NCBI GenBank assembly: GCA_963082975.1
Contig: OY720344.1
Location: 67,670,546-67,734,545 of the forward strand
Reading direction: 5' to 3'
Source: Labia minor
Taxonomy: Eukaryota > Arthropoda > Insecta > Dermaptera > Spongiphoridae
Length of the DNA stretch: 64,000 nt
Below, piece by piece: positions 1 to 10,649 of the stretch (position 1 is the first letter of the stretch; every line of letters starts with the position of its first letter). The notes under the pieces were generated by a model. It ran no database searches, was not told the DNA's origin, and saw nothing but the letters and a program-made list of their open reading frames with translations. Position numbers and translations under genes: made by a program.

Positions 1-119
1 CGGTAAAGAAACAATAGTTTCTAATAATAATCATGGTTTCTTATATATATATATATTTTATTTTTGTTTGATAATTTTATCTTGGAGATTAATTTCTTAT
101 TTTTAAAAGATAAACTTGT

Positions 120-238
120 AGGATTTCCTCCCTTTTTCCTTCATTTTTTCATCTCTTTCTCTCACTCTTCTAACTTCCACTCCCACCACCCCCTCCCGTC
201 TTCATCCCCCTTCCCACCTCTATGCACCAAGTTCATTC
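120..238 (+). other. pyrimidine-rich tract
   Basis: About 120 bases of almost pure C and T with CTCT, CCACC and CCCTCC runs. It could be the pyrimidine tract of an intron or simple low-complexity sequence. It lies about 200 bases upstream of the candidate exon at 452-539. Confidence 0.5.
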
Positions 239-451
239 ACTTGCTTCTTTTTCTTCAAACTTTGTGAAATGATTTTATTTTCCGGAATATCGGGATTTGT
301 TCAAGGGGAAAAACGTCTCGACTCGAGTGAAACAACTTCTCTTCTGCCGGCCCCAGAAATACCATTTATTTATTACCCGGCAAAAGATAATTACATCTGC
401 TATAGTGGCGACGACATATGTCGCTAACCGGCGTTCTTTACTTTTTTCCAG

Positions 452-539
452 CCGTTACCGATCCAATGATAGTACTTTGGCGCCTTGGCAATTTAAAGGT
501 CAACATTTAGACGTTAACACACGTATACAAGAAACTTAA
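452..539 (+). CDS. candidate 3'-terminal host exon (unidentified)
   Basis: A good splice acceptor (TTCTTTACTTTTTTCCAG) ends at 451. It is followed by an open frame that reads RYRSNDSTLAPWQFKGQ and on to a TAA at 537-539. An AATAAA polyadenylation-like signal lies at 612-617, about 75 bases after the stop, as expected of a last exon. The frame is open upstream to 297, so it could also be longer and unspliced. Base composition is clearly GC-richer than the surroundings. I do not recognise the peptide. Chance occurrence in AT-rich DNA is a real alternative; the AATAAA alone is weak evidence here. Confidence 0.25.
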
Positions 540-3130
540 ATCTCTAATGTAATTTTTTTTATTTCTTGGATTTCCTTAGTTTTGTTTTTTATGTGCATGC
601 AATTTTTTTACAATAAACTATTTTCATTGTAAAACAGAAAAGCAGGTCTTATATCCAATATTATTTAAAATCATATACTAATGAAAATTACTTAAGTAAA
701 ACATGAAACAATTTATCTACCTATGTGGAAATTTATTTTGAAAAAGATTATATTTACTGTTTATTGCTTTTACAATTTAATGGAAATTTTATAAATGAGC
801 TCAGTAGTAAAATAATGAAATATTGATCCTGAGGATGAAAAATTAAATTCCTTACAAGTTCAAAAAAATTTTAAATAAAATAAATAAATGTGTAGATGGT
901 GTAAACTGGTAAAAATTGATTCCTAATTATTTAGGTAAGTATTATTGAGTAATCTTTAAAAAAAAAGATTGCCAGTCTTTGTATAATTACAAAATAGTTA
1001 ATGCAAGTAGGGGATTTTTTTTATGTGCTTTAACATAACGGGTCCATATTAGGGCTCAATCGGTAAATCCCTTTGTGTTAACAATCTTGATTATTTAAAG
1101 TTTAACAAAATTTTTCATAAGAGATGAAATTTGTAGAATAAAATTTTCTATATATTGTTTCCTATAAAATTTCCAATATTTCTTATAATTTCGGAACACA
1201 CACACTTTCTTGATATTTTATTTATTTATTTATTTATTTATGAATGTATCTAAGCAAAAATGTTGCCTGGTCGTCATGATATCAATATAATCTTATATAT
1301 ACAATTTAGTTATGATCTCACAGATTTACCGTTTTTTCTCAAAATTTGTCACACATACACATATACACACATACGTCAACGGGAAAACTTTTTGGAATCA
1401 CAATAACTTGAAACGTGGAGATCTGTCAAAAACCGAAAATGGATAGTTAATCGGGATTACAAAACCTTTAATCTCAAAAAACTTAGAAATTTTGATTAAT
1501 TGAAAAGTAAAAAAAAAATAATAAAATTTATAAATATATTTATTATCTTTGAATAAATTTAGGTGTAAGGTTATAAGTTCAATCTACAATACATACACAC
1601 ATACATACATATACACTTTAAATTAGGTTATCTTATATATTTGTATATATACGTAAATAGTTTTAAATAAAATCCTTTAAATATTTGTGATTGGGACTAA
1701 AATTGCAAGGATAATTTTCTTGCTAGATTTATATACATATTAAATAATTATAAAGAAAATGAAAAAAAAATGCATCTTTACTTTATAATAAAATATTCTA
1801 ATGAATGAGTCATTATTTCAGTATACCCCATTTCCGTAAATGTTATTAAGTATTGATTTATGTGAGAATTATTTAACGAGAGAATTCCTATGCTACGAAT
1901 GTTCATCAAGTTCAATTTCCGATCTAATCAGTAATTTCACGGAGTACTTTGACACATATGATCATTATACACAAAATTTAAAACAAATAATTTATTTATA
2001 AACTAACTTGACTACCTGCATTATTTAATAAAATTGGTTGCCATTCAATTTATTTTATTATAGTTAAACTAATTGAAAAACTTTTAAACAGCTATTGTTT
2101 GTTTTTAGTTTTGAGATTTGTTTAGTCTTTAATTTATTCATTTAATAATTTAATATTTCAATTAATATAAATAGATATTTTCTGACAAGATGAACAAATG
2201 TATATAAATAAATAGAACAATTATAAAAATCAATTATGACCTGTGATTTGAATAGCTTATCTAATTAATATCTAACTAATGGTAGAGTTAATAAAATATT
2301 TCCAAATTTTTGATGGCAAATTTAAAAAAAATTATCTAATTTTTGGTTCATTGGAAAAATGTATATGAATGAATTTTAGTCTGAAGAAAGGAGAAAGGAA
2401 GGCACCAAAATAATAATATTCGAATAATCGAAAGAAAATAATAAAATTATATTTTTTTTTATTTATTATATTAATTTATTTGTGTATTTACTTTCTTTGG
2501 TAAAATAAACAAATTGATAAAAATTTAAAAAAACTTTTCAAAAAATTTTAATTCTTACGCTCCTGTGAATCGTAAAGGCCAATTGTAATATAAACAACAA
2601 AAACTCAATTATTTTCTAAAAATATCTTTTTATAATTTAAAGTTTTCAAAAAAAATTATATGAAAAATAACTATAAATTGAATAGTAATTCTAATAAATA
2701 ATAATAAAAAAGTAAATGTGAAGATCTTCAAATAATAAATGATAAATTATTATATCATACGATAATTAAATATCTTTATTAATATTGAAAGTGGGAATAA
2801 ACTTTTGATCACGTGATTCTCTATTATATCAATAGAAGTTTTGAATTTCCTTAAACCTTCAAAGATCATTTTCAGTGATTGTGTCCATTTCACAGTCACA
2901 CAACACTTTGTGTGAATAGTAAGGTTATCTCAAAACAATAAATCGTGGTAACAGGAAACTTTAAATTTTAACTGAGAATCCATGATAGATACGAAAGGAA
3001 AGTTCTATTTGTAATAAATGGCTTCGATTAAATTCATATTTCTATTATACCATTGTTAAAGCCTCTCCCTGATTTAGATTTATTTATTTTAATATCAATT
3101 TATTTTTATATAATTTTTATAAGTTCTTCC
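540..3130. other. AT-rich stretch, no gene seen
   Basis: No credible coding frame or recognisable repeat family. It holds an (ATTT)n microsatellite at about 1217-1242 and CA-rich runs near 1352-1372 and 1591-1615. Confidence 0.6.
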
Positions 3131-3186
3131 TTTTATGTATATTTTTTTGTATATTTATATGCAAAATGGGTCACGTGATTCCTTAC

Positions 3187-3412
3187 AGACAATCACTTGC
3201 TGCATTGGTAGATTTTGGCCAAGGGCTACTTCCGTTGGCTTCGGAGAGTTGATCACTCCCACTTGCTTTGAGTACGCGCTGTTGTTCACATGCTTTTGGC
3301 TTTTTAGCTGTGAATTTGCCATTTTAGATTTGTTGTTGACCACGTGTTTTGTAAACTGTGTTGAGGTATTATTATTATTATTATTATTATTTTGTAAACT
3401 TGTTTTGTTTTT
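3187..3412 (-). CDS. candidate host exon with poly-Asn tract
   Basis: On the minus strand this GC-richer patch reads a low-complexity, polar peptide: a run of eight Asn (encoded by the AAT microsatellite at 3366-3391), then TSTQFTKHVVNNKSKMANSQ, then a Pro/Gln-containing segment ending in LPMQQVIV. A strong donor-like GTAAGG lies on the minus strand at 3186-3181, immediately after the frame. A weak acceptor (CTCAG) is at its start, and there is no ATG, so it would have to be an internal exon. Such Asn- and Ser-rich disordered segments are common in arthropod regulatory proteins. I do not recognise the gene. The opposite strand is also open but gives a hydrophobic peptide without splice sites. 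A microsatellite in non-coding sequence remains the main alternative. Confidence 0.3.
3366..3391. repeat. (ATT)n microsatellite
   Basis: About eight perfect ATT units. It overlaps the poly-Asn codons of the candidate exon on the minus strand. Confidence 0.9.
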
Positions 3413-3734
3413 GCTGAGCACTAGCTAGCATTTATTCCTTTTTATTTTTATATTTAATTTGTAAATTCTAAGGATTATCTCCTTTAAATTTTTATATCAA
3501 TTTCATTTTTATAACGTTTTTCTTAACTTCACTTGGCGTCTGTCTCTCTGTCTGTTCGCTCTTTTGACAATTTGAAATCGATTTTTCATCGACTTTTTAT
3601 TGAGATAGACTTTTGAAAATTTTTATAGATATTTCAATGGGTCCCTAGAAGGTATAGAAGAAATATAATTGAATTATAATTAATTTATTGTAATTAATAT
3701 AGGGTTCCGCGACTCCAGAAAGTTTGAAGACCAC

Positions 3735-3955
3735 TGCTTTAGAGGAAAAAAAATCAAAACGTTGTAGGTAATGACAGTTGAGCTACATTTCTGAAAAGTT
3801 ACTACTAATTTTGAATAATGCCCCTGTACCAAATTTCATTATTCTAGCTCAAACCGTTTTTGCGTAAACTCGTCTACATTTAACCTATTAAAAATCAAAC
3901 TCTCCACATAGTAAATTTTCATGATCGCAATACTATCTCTGGCGAGATAGTAAAA
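3735..3955 (+). mobile_element. family B element, 5'-truncated fragment (B4)
   Basis: Matches the 3' half of the family B element seen whole at 22854-23470: the AAAAATCAAAACGTTGTAGG segment, the core ACCAAATTTCAT...TAGCTCAAACCGTTTTTGCG, and the 3' hairpin ACTATCTCTGGCGAGATAGT followed by AA. The CA microsatellite of the full copies has been lost. The 5' part is missing and is replaced by unrelated AT-rich DNA. Confidence 0.8.
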
Positions 3956-3969
3956 ATTGACAATGGGCA

Positions 3970-4190
3970 AGAAAGAATGGGTGATGATAGACTAGCGAAA
4001 AATATATTCGTAGGGTACAGTTTGGGAAATTTCAAATTGGAAGACTAAGGGCGCGGTGGGTGGATAATGTAGTAAGAGACGTAAGAGAAATGGGAGAAAA
4101 TAGGAGTTGGATGGGTGTACCTCATGATAGGGATACTTGGAGGAATGTGGTTGCTGAAGAGTTCTGTAGAACCACTGAGATAGATAGATA
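3970..4190 (+). pseudogene. LINE 3'-end fragment (L1)
   Basis: Starts about 15 bases after the end of family B copy B4. Read with frame breaks it resembles the C-terminal tail of arthropod endonuclease-reverse transcriptase LINEs: AKNIFVG, RWVDNV, DRDTWRNVVAEEF. It ends in the GATA-type tail (gagatagatagata) that all copies of this LINE share here. It is a dead fragment with stops. Confidence 0.75.
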
Positions 4191-4199
4191 ATATAAAAT

Positions 4200-7100
4200 T
4201 CTTAATTCTCTTAAAGTTTATTTTTGAATATAGAAGTGTATTTTACAATTGTCATAGAATAATATATTTCTGCATAATTTCTTAATTCTTCTTACCATGA
4301 GATAAGTAAAATAACTTTATGTGCATTTCGGTCGTTACGCCATCATCAAAACTTTCTTCTTCTCAATTTTTTTGTGTCTACAAACTCTTAGAATATTATT
4401 ACTCCTATAACTAATAAATCTTGAACCAGCACAATTTTTGAATCTCTTCTAGAGATTCAAAAATATGTTATTTTTTTAATCATTCATTCAAAATTCTATA
4501 AAGATAATATAATTTAAAAGCAAAAATATAACTAGAATATATATATAGAAATTGTTGTTGTTTTTTCAGCTCTTTTTATATGTTTTTTTAATATTAATTC
4601 GAATTATTTTATTAACTCGGCATCATCTTCACCTGAATATTTTGTTTTAGTCCTAATGAGTGAAAATGAACAGATGTAATTAACAAGTAATATGAGAATG
4701 AAAGATAAACAACGAAATGAAATACGTGTGCTGTATTCAAAAAATGAATGTTTCATTAGAATGTATAGACCATAGGTGGAATATCTTTACGCAAATCCTA
4801 TGTAAATAATACATAAAAAGTGATCATTTAAATTCCATTAAAATATTATTTGCTTAAATTAAATTGCTGATTAACTCCAAATCCGATTTATCAGAGTTAT
4901 GGAATTTGTGAGTTCATCGGATTAGATTTGATTTCTGTTGATTATTAATCTTGTATATAATTAATATGTCAACGACCATGTTGAAGTTATAATACAACCA
5001 AATATCTGATCTTTGATATTTAATTATCGAATAAAAGGATTGATTAAACCAAGAGAAATTGATAAATTGTTCTTATAATTAAACAAATAAATTAAAAAAA
5101 AAACAATATATAAAAAAAGAAAAATAATAACAAGAAAAAAAAAAATAAAATAAAATAATTGATTGTTTTTCCAATGACAGTTATTTTTAAAAAAATATTC
5201 TTTATACAATTTAATAAATACTCTCTCTTTCTCTTTCTTTATTAGAGCCTTATTATAATTGGAGTGTGGTATAATTTTTAAAAAATATAATCAATGACAA
5301 AATATAAAACAATTAATTTTTTTAATCCCTGAATATTAATTATCTAATTATTATATATTTATTAAAACAATAAATAATATATTCTATTGAATAAATTAAA
5401 ATTAATTATATATATATATATGAATGAGGATTTTAATTTTAATGATATTTATGATTAATTGGTTTTATTTTTAAACATTTTAATCCAAATATAATTTATT
5501 TTATTTTTATCAATATAATAGGAATGAATTTTATTTATTTAAATAAATATTACTAAAATTCATTTATTAAAAGCTTAAAAAATCGTGATACAATTTTAAA
5601 TAATATTATTTTAATAAATCAAAAAAATATTATTATATTCTCTTTACAAAGCTTTGGACTATTTTTAAAATATTTATTGTAATAGTAAAAAAACTAACAA
5701 ATAATAGCAATTTTGCATTTTTAATGTTTTATTTTTTTTAAAATATTTTTTTTGACTGTATGAAAATCCAAGTTTTAAATTTATATATTTATTTCTATTG
5801 CAAAATACTTCTTTATTGGTTGAATGAAGTCTCACCTCTGAAAAATACTACATAAGTTAGTTTTCATCTATCCAAATATTAACCTCGTCCAATTTACCAA
5901 ACTCTTTAGTCTGATCACTGACTTCAAAAGAAATACAGGAGCTTAAAATTATCTCTTTAAAAAATAGGATATTTTCAAGAGCAGCAAGCCAAATGAATCC
6001 TTTTCATGCTCTACAAAATCACATTATTGCTCTAGTAGATAACTTTCATCGTTTCTATAGATATCTTACAAAAAATTATGTTTATTATTGACTATTTAAA
6101 TTAATTTTATTTAAAAAACATAATGTTGATTTTTGTCTAGAAAAAAATATTTTTTTTTTTTGATAAATCTGCATTAAATTCCTACCAACTAAAAAATTTA
6201 ATTATTTTCTTTCAGTATAAATATGTATTAAACATATAAATTGTAATCAATAGAAATAAATATAGTTTTTATAAGTCCAAAAAATTAAAAATTTTAATTT
6301 CCATATCTAAATAAGTAAGTAATGATAATAATTATGTATTTTTATTTTAATGTGAATTTGTTTAAGAACAAAATTTATAATATATAAACTTAAATAAGTA
6401 AAATATAATTATGCTTATTTATATAGCAACAAATATCTTCATAAATCTTCCACATAATAAAAAAAATTAATGAAAACTCCAAAATATTTATTTTTCTATA
6501 GTAATAATATAATAAAACATTTAATAATTTCACATGGAAGACAAATAGATGATTCATCAAAAACTAGACGAGGTGTTTGTCAGATATAACATTTTTAATG
6601 AAACTACTTTTGTTATCTTCAAATAAATGAAATTGCAAAAATTGGGTTATGCATGCTCACCTGCTCGTTGAAAAGAAATTTAGCTCCGATGAATGATCAC
6701 TGAAACTAAAATCTATTTTAAGGCAAAACTCAAAATTGAACTGCAAAAATGGTATCAGAAATTTGGAAGATCCTTTAATCGGTGGAGCGCTCGCACAGAT
6801 AACTTTGTTGAAAAATAAAATTAAATATATACCAAAAAAATATTTTCTTCTTACTTATTCCCTGGACTTATTGAATGAAGTGTAATAATAATATAATTAA
6901 TAAATAATTACAAAAATATTATTGGAAAAAAGTAGCTATATTTATAACATTTAAATTCATATCAAAACTTTAACTAGTTCAATTAAATAAAACCATCAAT
7001 AAAATAATTGAGAAGAAAATTTGAAATAAAAAACATGATTACTTTTTCCTTTTTTAATCAGTTTGTGAAGAAAAATGGAAGAATTTCCTTTTTATCTCTG

Positions 7101-7960
7101 AAATGAAAAAAACAGTTCATTTAAATTAAATGTTATATTTCCTTTTTTGGGGGATTTAGGTCAAATGCTTGTCTCAGGAATATCCTATCTTGTCTTTGAA
7201 AAAAATAGCTAGGTTTTTTTTCCTATTCACTGGATCTTTAGTGTACTATTCGTTCCCTTAATATATTCACCATTCTTGAAAGAACACAATGAATCTTTAT
7301 CCAATTGACTAGAAAGAATTAACGAATAATGATTTTACTTTTCATTCCTTTCACTTTGTCCACTATATATGCATATATATCTAAATTAAAACAAATTTAT
7401 ATAAATTTAATCTTTCCATTTTTACTTTATAATCATTCACACAAATCTTGTTTCTTATATATGATTTAATTTAAATAAACAAGTTCCCTTTGAAAATTAT
7501 TTAATATGCCATGTTAAATGAAATCAGAAAATGATTAAAGCCTAAGCTAAGAAATAAGAAATTAAAGAGAATGAATGGGAAGAGTCGTTCTTAATTGGCA
7601 ACTCTCTAATTAACTGTCCCAATTACACTTAATATTTCAATGATTGGTAATTCATTCAAAAACCCTGATTATATTATTTTATATATATATGGGGTTTTAA
7701 TATTTATTTAATATTAGATAAAAATGTTTAACTGCTTTTATTTTATTTTTAATTTTATTTATTAATTATAATAAAATAAATTAATTAACTTTAAAATTTA
7801 AATTCAATAAATTCAATAAATTATAAAAAAATAAAAACAAAATTAGATTTTAACTGATTTTCATGTTTTTACATCTTTATAATACAATGATAATTTTTTT
7901 ATTTTTTAAGTAATCTATGTCTGTCTGTCTCTCTCTGTGTGTGCGTGTGTATTTTTCTTC
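4200..7960. other. long AT-rich stretch, no gene seen
   Basis: No supportable gene or named repeat. Two slightly GC-richer pieces (5820-6060 and 6540-6730) have no sustained frame and I could not assign them. Simple TA and homopolymer runs are frequent. Confidence 0.6.
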
Positions 7961-7964
7961 CGTG

Positions 7965-8095
7965 GGAGGTGGAAAATCTTTTGCAAGACGCAGACGGTCC
8001 CCTCCGTCAACATTGTGGGATTCGACCCCTTTTTCTTCAATGACTAATCCTCCTCCTACGGGACCAGGGAAAAGTCTTTAGCTTTTCTATACGGC
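7965..8095. other. GC-richer patch with B-box-like motif
   Basis: An isolated patch with the imperfect inverted pair CCGTGGGAGG and CCTCCTACGG. It contains GGGATTCGACCCC followed by TTTTT, which resembles a tRNA B box and a pol III terminator. I see no convincing A box or tRNA fold, so its nature is unknown. It is flanked by short CT and GT microsatellites (about 7920-7950 and 8098-8113). Confidence 0.3.
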
Positions 8096-8183
8096 GTATG
8101 TGTGTGTGTGTGTCTTTCTTTCTTTTAAGAACTCTAAACAAAATGTCATATCGATATCAGATTTAGTATTTTAAAATGATTCT

Positions 8184-8220
8184 TATATAAAACAGTTTAA
8201 GTAAAAAAGATAGAAAACAT
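8184..8220 (+). repeat. left arm of a 37-bp perfect inverted repeat
   Basis: These 37 bases are the exact reverse complement of 10607-10643. The two arms bracket the whole nested cassette described below. The identity fades outwards, with only partial similarity over the next 15 bases or so. Confidence 0.9.
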
Positions 8221-8225
8221 GAATG

Positions 8226-8316
8226 AATAAGTTGACCTGTGGCCAGGTCCGAACCGACCGACGGTTTGAAATAAATTAATTACCAGCTACAGAAACAATT
8301 TCAAATAATTTTAATA
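8226..8316 (+). mobile_element. family A element copy A1, left part
   Basis: Begins AATAAGTTGACC, then the hairpin GACCTGTGGCCAGGTC, then ACCGACCGACG, whose reverse complement forms the element's 3' end. The element is cut after TTTTAATA by the Helitron and resumes at 9856. The same sequence is uninterrupted in copy A2, where the junction lies at 23560/23561. Confidence 0.92.
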
Positions 8317-8587
8317 TCTATATATTTAATACGACAGTGTCCGTCTGTACGCAAAAAACTCCAGAGCCTAAAATACAAGGAGTAGGGTAACCAAATTTTT
8401 CTGAGGTGAAGGGTGCCTCAAATGATGAAAAATAAAAAAGAAATTAGAATCTTAGGTAACTTCTGAGCTGAGCTGTTCCATTTTCCAGAAATATATCTAT
8501 ATATATAAAGGAGAGTGTTTGTATTTATGTAATTTGTTTACTTTTTTGCTGTCATAGAAACAGATATATATATATAATTAGAACCTC

Positions 8588-8682
8588 TCTCTCTCCCTCT
8601 ATTTAAAATTTTAAAAAATGGAGTGTTCTAGCCAAATTAAGAAATTTAAATGCCTTATGCAACATTGATAGGTAAATGAATT
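8588..8682 (+). repeat. repeat K, short copy
   Basis: A segment beginning with a CTCTCTCTCCCTC run and continuing through GGAGTGTTCTAGCC. It matches 36957-37055 (plus strand) and 46838-46925 (minus strand). Here it lies inside the Helitron, directly upstream of the LINE-derived cargo. Its identity is unknown. Confidence 0.7.
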
Positions 8683-8689
8683 GGACTGG

Positions 8690-9628
8690 AAGAGGAAACA
8701 TGTGATTAGAGAAATTGGGGAAGAAATCAACCGAAATGTAATTAAACAAAAAAATTCAAGAATTATGCTACGGATACTACTTAAATATTATAGGAGATTC
8801 GGCATCTGCAATCAAAGAAGCGTAGGAAAATTAATCGAAGCAGGAAAAGAGGTGGAGCTAGAAATTAATAGTGCTAACACGCAAAGTCTTAATATACAAA
8901 ATGTAGAATTTGAAAAAGTATAAATATTTAAATACTCAAGATCACTAATCACGAAGGATAATAATATTCGAGAAGAATTTAAATCGACGTTGTAATTGAG
9001 TAACGCCTGTTATGCAGTAAAGGGGCTTATCTCATCAAAGAGGATCAAAATTAAAATATATAAAACAATTATTTTTCATGTTGATCGATGACTAGGGTGA
9101 CCATATTTCGAAAACAAACCTAAATTGAAAAAATTTTGAAAAAAAAATTACGAAATGTCCTAAATATTGAAAAAACGGGACAGTAGGCTGTCCCGAAGAC
9201 ATTTTTGGGACAGAGCACCTAAAGACGGGACGTTTGGTCACCCTATCGATGACTCTGGGAGACGAGAGTAGATTTAGAGTATTTGTGAGATTAATATTGT
9301 TCGCAGCATTTATAGGCCAAAGGAAGATGAGGTCACAGGGGGATGGCGGAGATGGCATAACGAGAAATAATGTCCAGATATAGTTAAGGTTATAAAATCG
9401 AGAAGGCTGGGATGGGAAGGGGACGTGGTTGGAATTGGAGAAACTAAAAATTGGGAGAAACCGATTGGGAAACATCCGGTGGAAGACCAAGGACCACAAT
9501 GAAGGAAGGGACATGGGAGAGATGTGACAGAGTAGGATTTGGTCGTAGCTCAGGATAGGGACGCTTAGAGAAATGTGGATGCTGCGGCTAAGAACTTTCG
9601 AAAACTGTAGAGACACAGAGTTAGATAA
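8690..9628 (+). pseudogene. LINE tail carried by the Helitron (L2), split by a MITE
   Basis: A decayed copy of the same LINE as 21126-21990. It reads with breaks through ILGDSA, NIQNVEFEKV, ITKDNNIREEFKS, NACYAVK and the C-terminal region, and ends at the acagagttagataaata tail (about 9632). The MITE at 9093-9245 interrupts it. It is internally deleted and full of stops. It comes from the 3' part of a reverse transcriptase gene; no function is expected. Confidence 0.85.
9093..9245. mobile_element. hAT-type MITE, 153 bp (TAGGGTGACCA family)
   Basis: Terminal inverted repeats TAGGGTGACCA / TGGTCACCCTA are flanked by an exact 8-bp target duplication TCGATGAC (9085-9092 and 9246-9253). An 8-bp duplication is characteristic of hAT transposition. 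The interior has several GGGAC motifs and no coding capacity. A second member lies at 33139-33371. Confidence 0.93.
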
Positions 9629-9855
9629 ATATAACATATACAATAATAATATATAATTAATTTACTGATTAAATTAAAATATATTTTACAAGAAAACAAA
9701 TACATGTCTTATCTACCTATACTGATTAAAACAAAATGGATATGAAAACCTTTTACATACAGACTTTCAACCAAATACTATGTATTACTCGGGGGTACAG
9801 GGGGCGGAGCCCCCGTCTAGGTGTGAAGAGCGCCGTAGGCGCTCGGAGCAGCTAG

Positions 9856-10423
9856 TATCTATTAATGTAATAAAAAACAGGCATATAACATAAATATTTT
9901 TAATTTTATTTTATTTATAATATATAGCTGAAGTAGCCGGCGTTGCCGGCGTTACCCGAGGCTGTGACGTCATGAAGGGCTGGGTGACGTCATATAATTT
10001 TAAATTAAGAAAAACATAATGAAGATGATTTTTCCCGAGGATAAAACCAATACATTCGTGGTGATATGTAAAAAAATCTCCTTGTGTGAAATTTGGTGCG
10101 AAAATAACCCTTCCCTTCTTATCTTCGATCGCTAATACTACCACTTACGGTTTCCGGATTTGCACCAAAAGTTGATCAATTCATCCCACTGATGCATTAA
10201 GTAAATATACCAAATTTCATCAAAATCCGTTAAGCCGTTCAGGCTGTACACATCTATACGGACGGACAGACGGACGGACAGACGGACAGACGGACGGACA
10301 GACATCATGCTAAAAATACTTTTTTCTGTTAAGAAAATGCATGATTCGTGGAGATATGTAAAAATCTCCACATGTGAAATTTGGTGTGAAAACAATACCT
10401 CCCTTACTATCGTCGGTCGGTAA
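9856..10423 (+). mobile_element. family A element copy A1, right part
   Basis: Continues copy A1 after the Helitron. It holds the GCCGGCGTTGCCGGCG repeat, two CRE sites TGACGTCA (9965-9972 and 9985-9992), the core AAATTTCATCAAAATCCGTT, a GACGGACAGACGG microsatellite (10256-10302), and the 3' end CGTCGGTCGGTAA. No coding sequence is credible; the open frames here merely run through the element. Best interpreted as a Helentron-type non-autonomous element. Confidence 0.9.
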
Positions 10424-10606
10424 AAATGATTCTCCTACAATTTTGTTTTCCAATTTTTATATTAATTAATTGGGTCTATTATATATATATATATATCATA
10501 AAAAAATTTAAACAAACTTTAATTTACTTATAATATCAATTAATTATTTATTTAGTATAGCATATAAAAATTTTCGTTTAAAGAGCTCTTAAATACGGTT
10601 AATTCG

Positions 10607-10643
10607 ATGTTTTCTATCTTTTTTACTTAAACTGTTTTATATA
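10607..10643 (-). repeat. right arm of a 37-bp perfect inverted repeat
   Basis: Exact reverse complement of 8184-8220. It could be the remnant terminal repeat of a still older element that surrounded the nest, or two copies of a small repeat. Confidence 0.9.
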
Positions 10644-10649
10644 AAATAT

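Larger units (their letters stand above)
8317..9855 (+). mobile_element. non-autonomous Helitron, 1,539 bp
   Basis: Hallmarks are all visible. It starts with TC (8317-8318). It ends with CTAG (9852-9855). A perfect 7-bp hairpin (GAGCGCCGTAGGCGCTC) lies about 7 bases upstream of that CTAG. It sits between A and T of the host with no target duplication. A second hairpin (GGGGGC-GGA-GCCCCC) lies further upstream at about 9800. The insertion site is known exactly, because the interrupted family A sequence is intact in copy A2. There is no Rep or helicase coding capacity, so it depends on a partner elsewhere. The interior is mostly a LINE tail, shared at the same junction with the Helitron end at 45277. 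Confidence 0.92.

Noticed and set aside
9092..9643. 183-codon open frame on the minus strand
   Set aside because: It is the antisense of the LINE tail and crosses the MITE with its target duplications. The peptide has no domain and cannot be a gene.
10256..10302. Short regular units that might suggest a CRISPR array
   Set aside because: The units are 4-8 bases (GACGGACA type) with no spacers, and lie within a transposon in an animal genome.
10138..10395. Open frames through family A copies (also at 9911-10144, 23616-24148 and 26990-27196), with Ser-Val-Arg-Pro repeats
   Set aside because: The repeats merely translate the GACGGACA microsatellite. The frames differ among copies and are broken in some, so there is no conserved protein.
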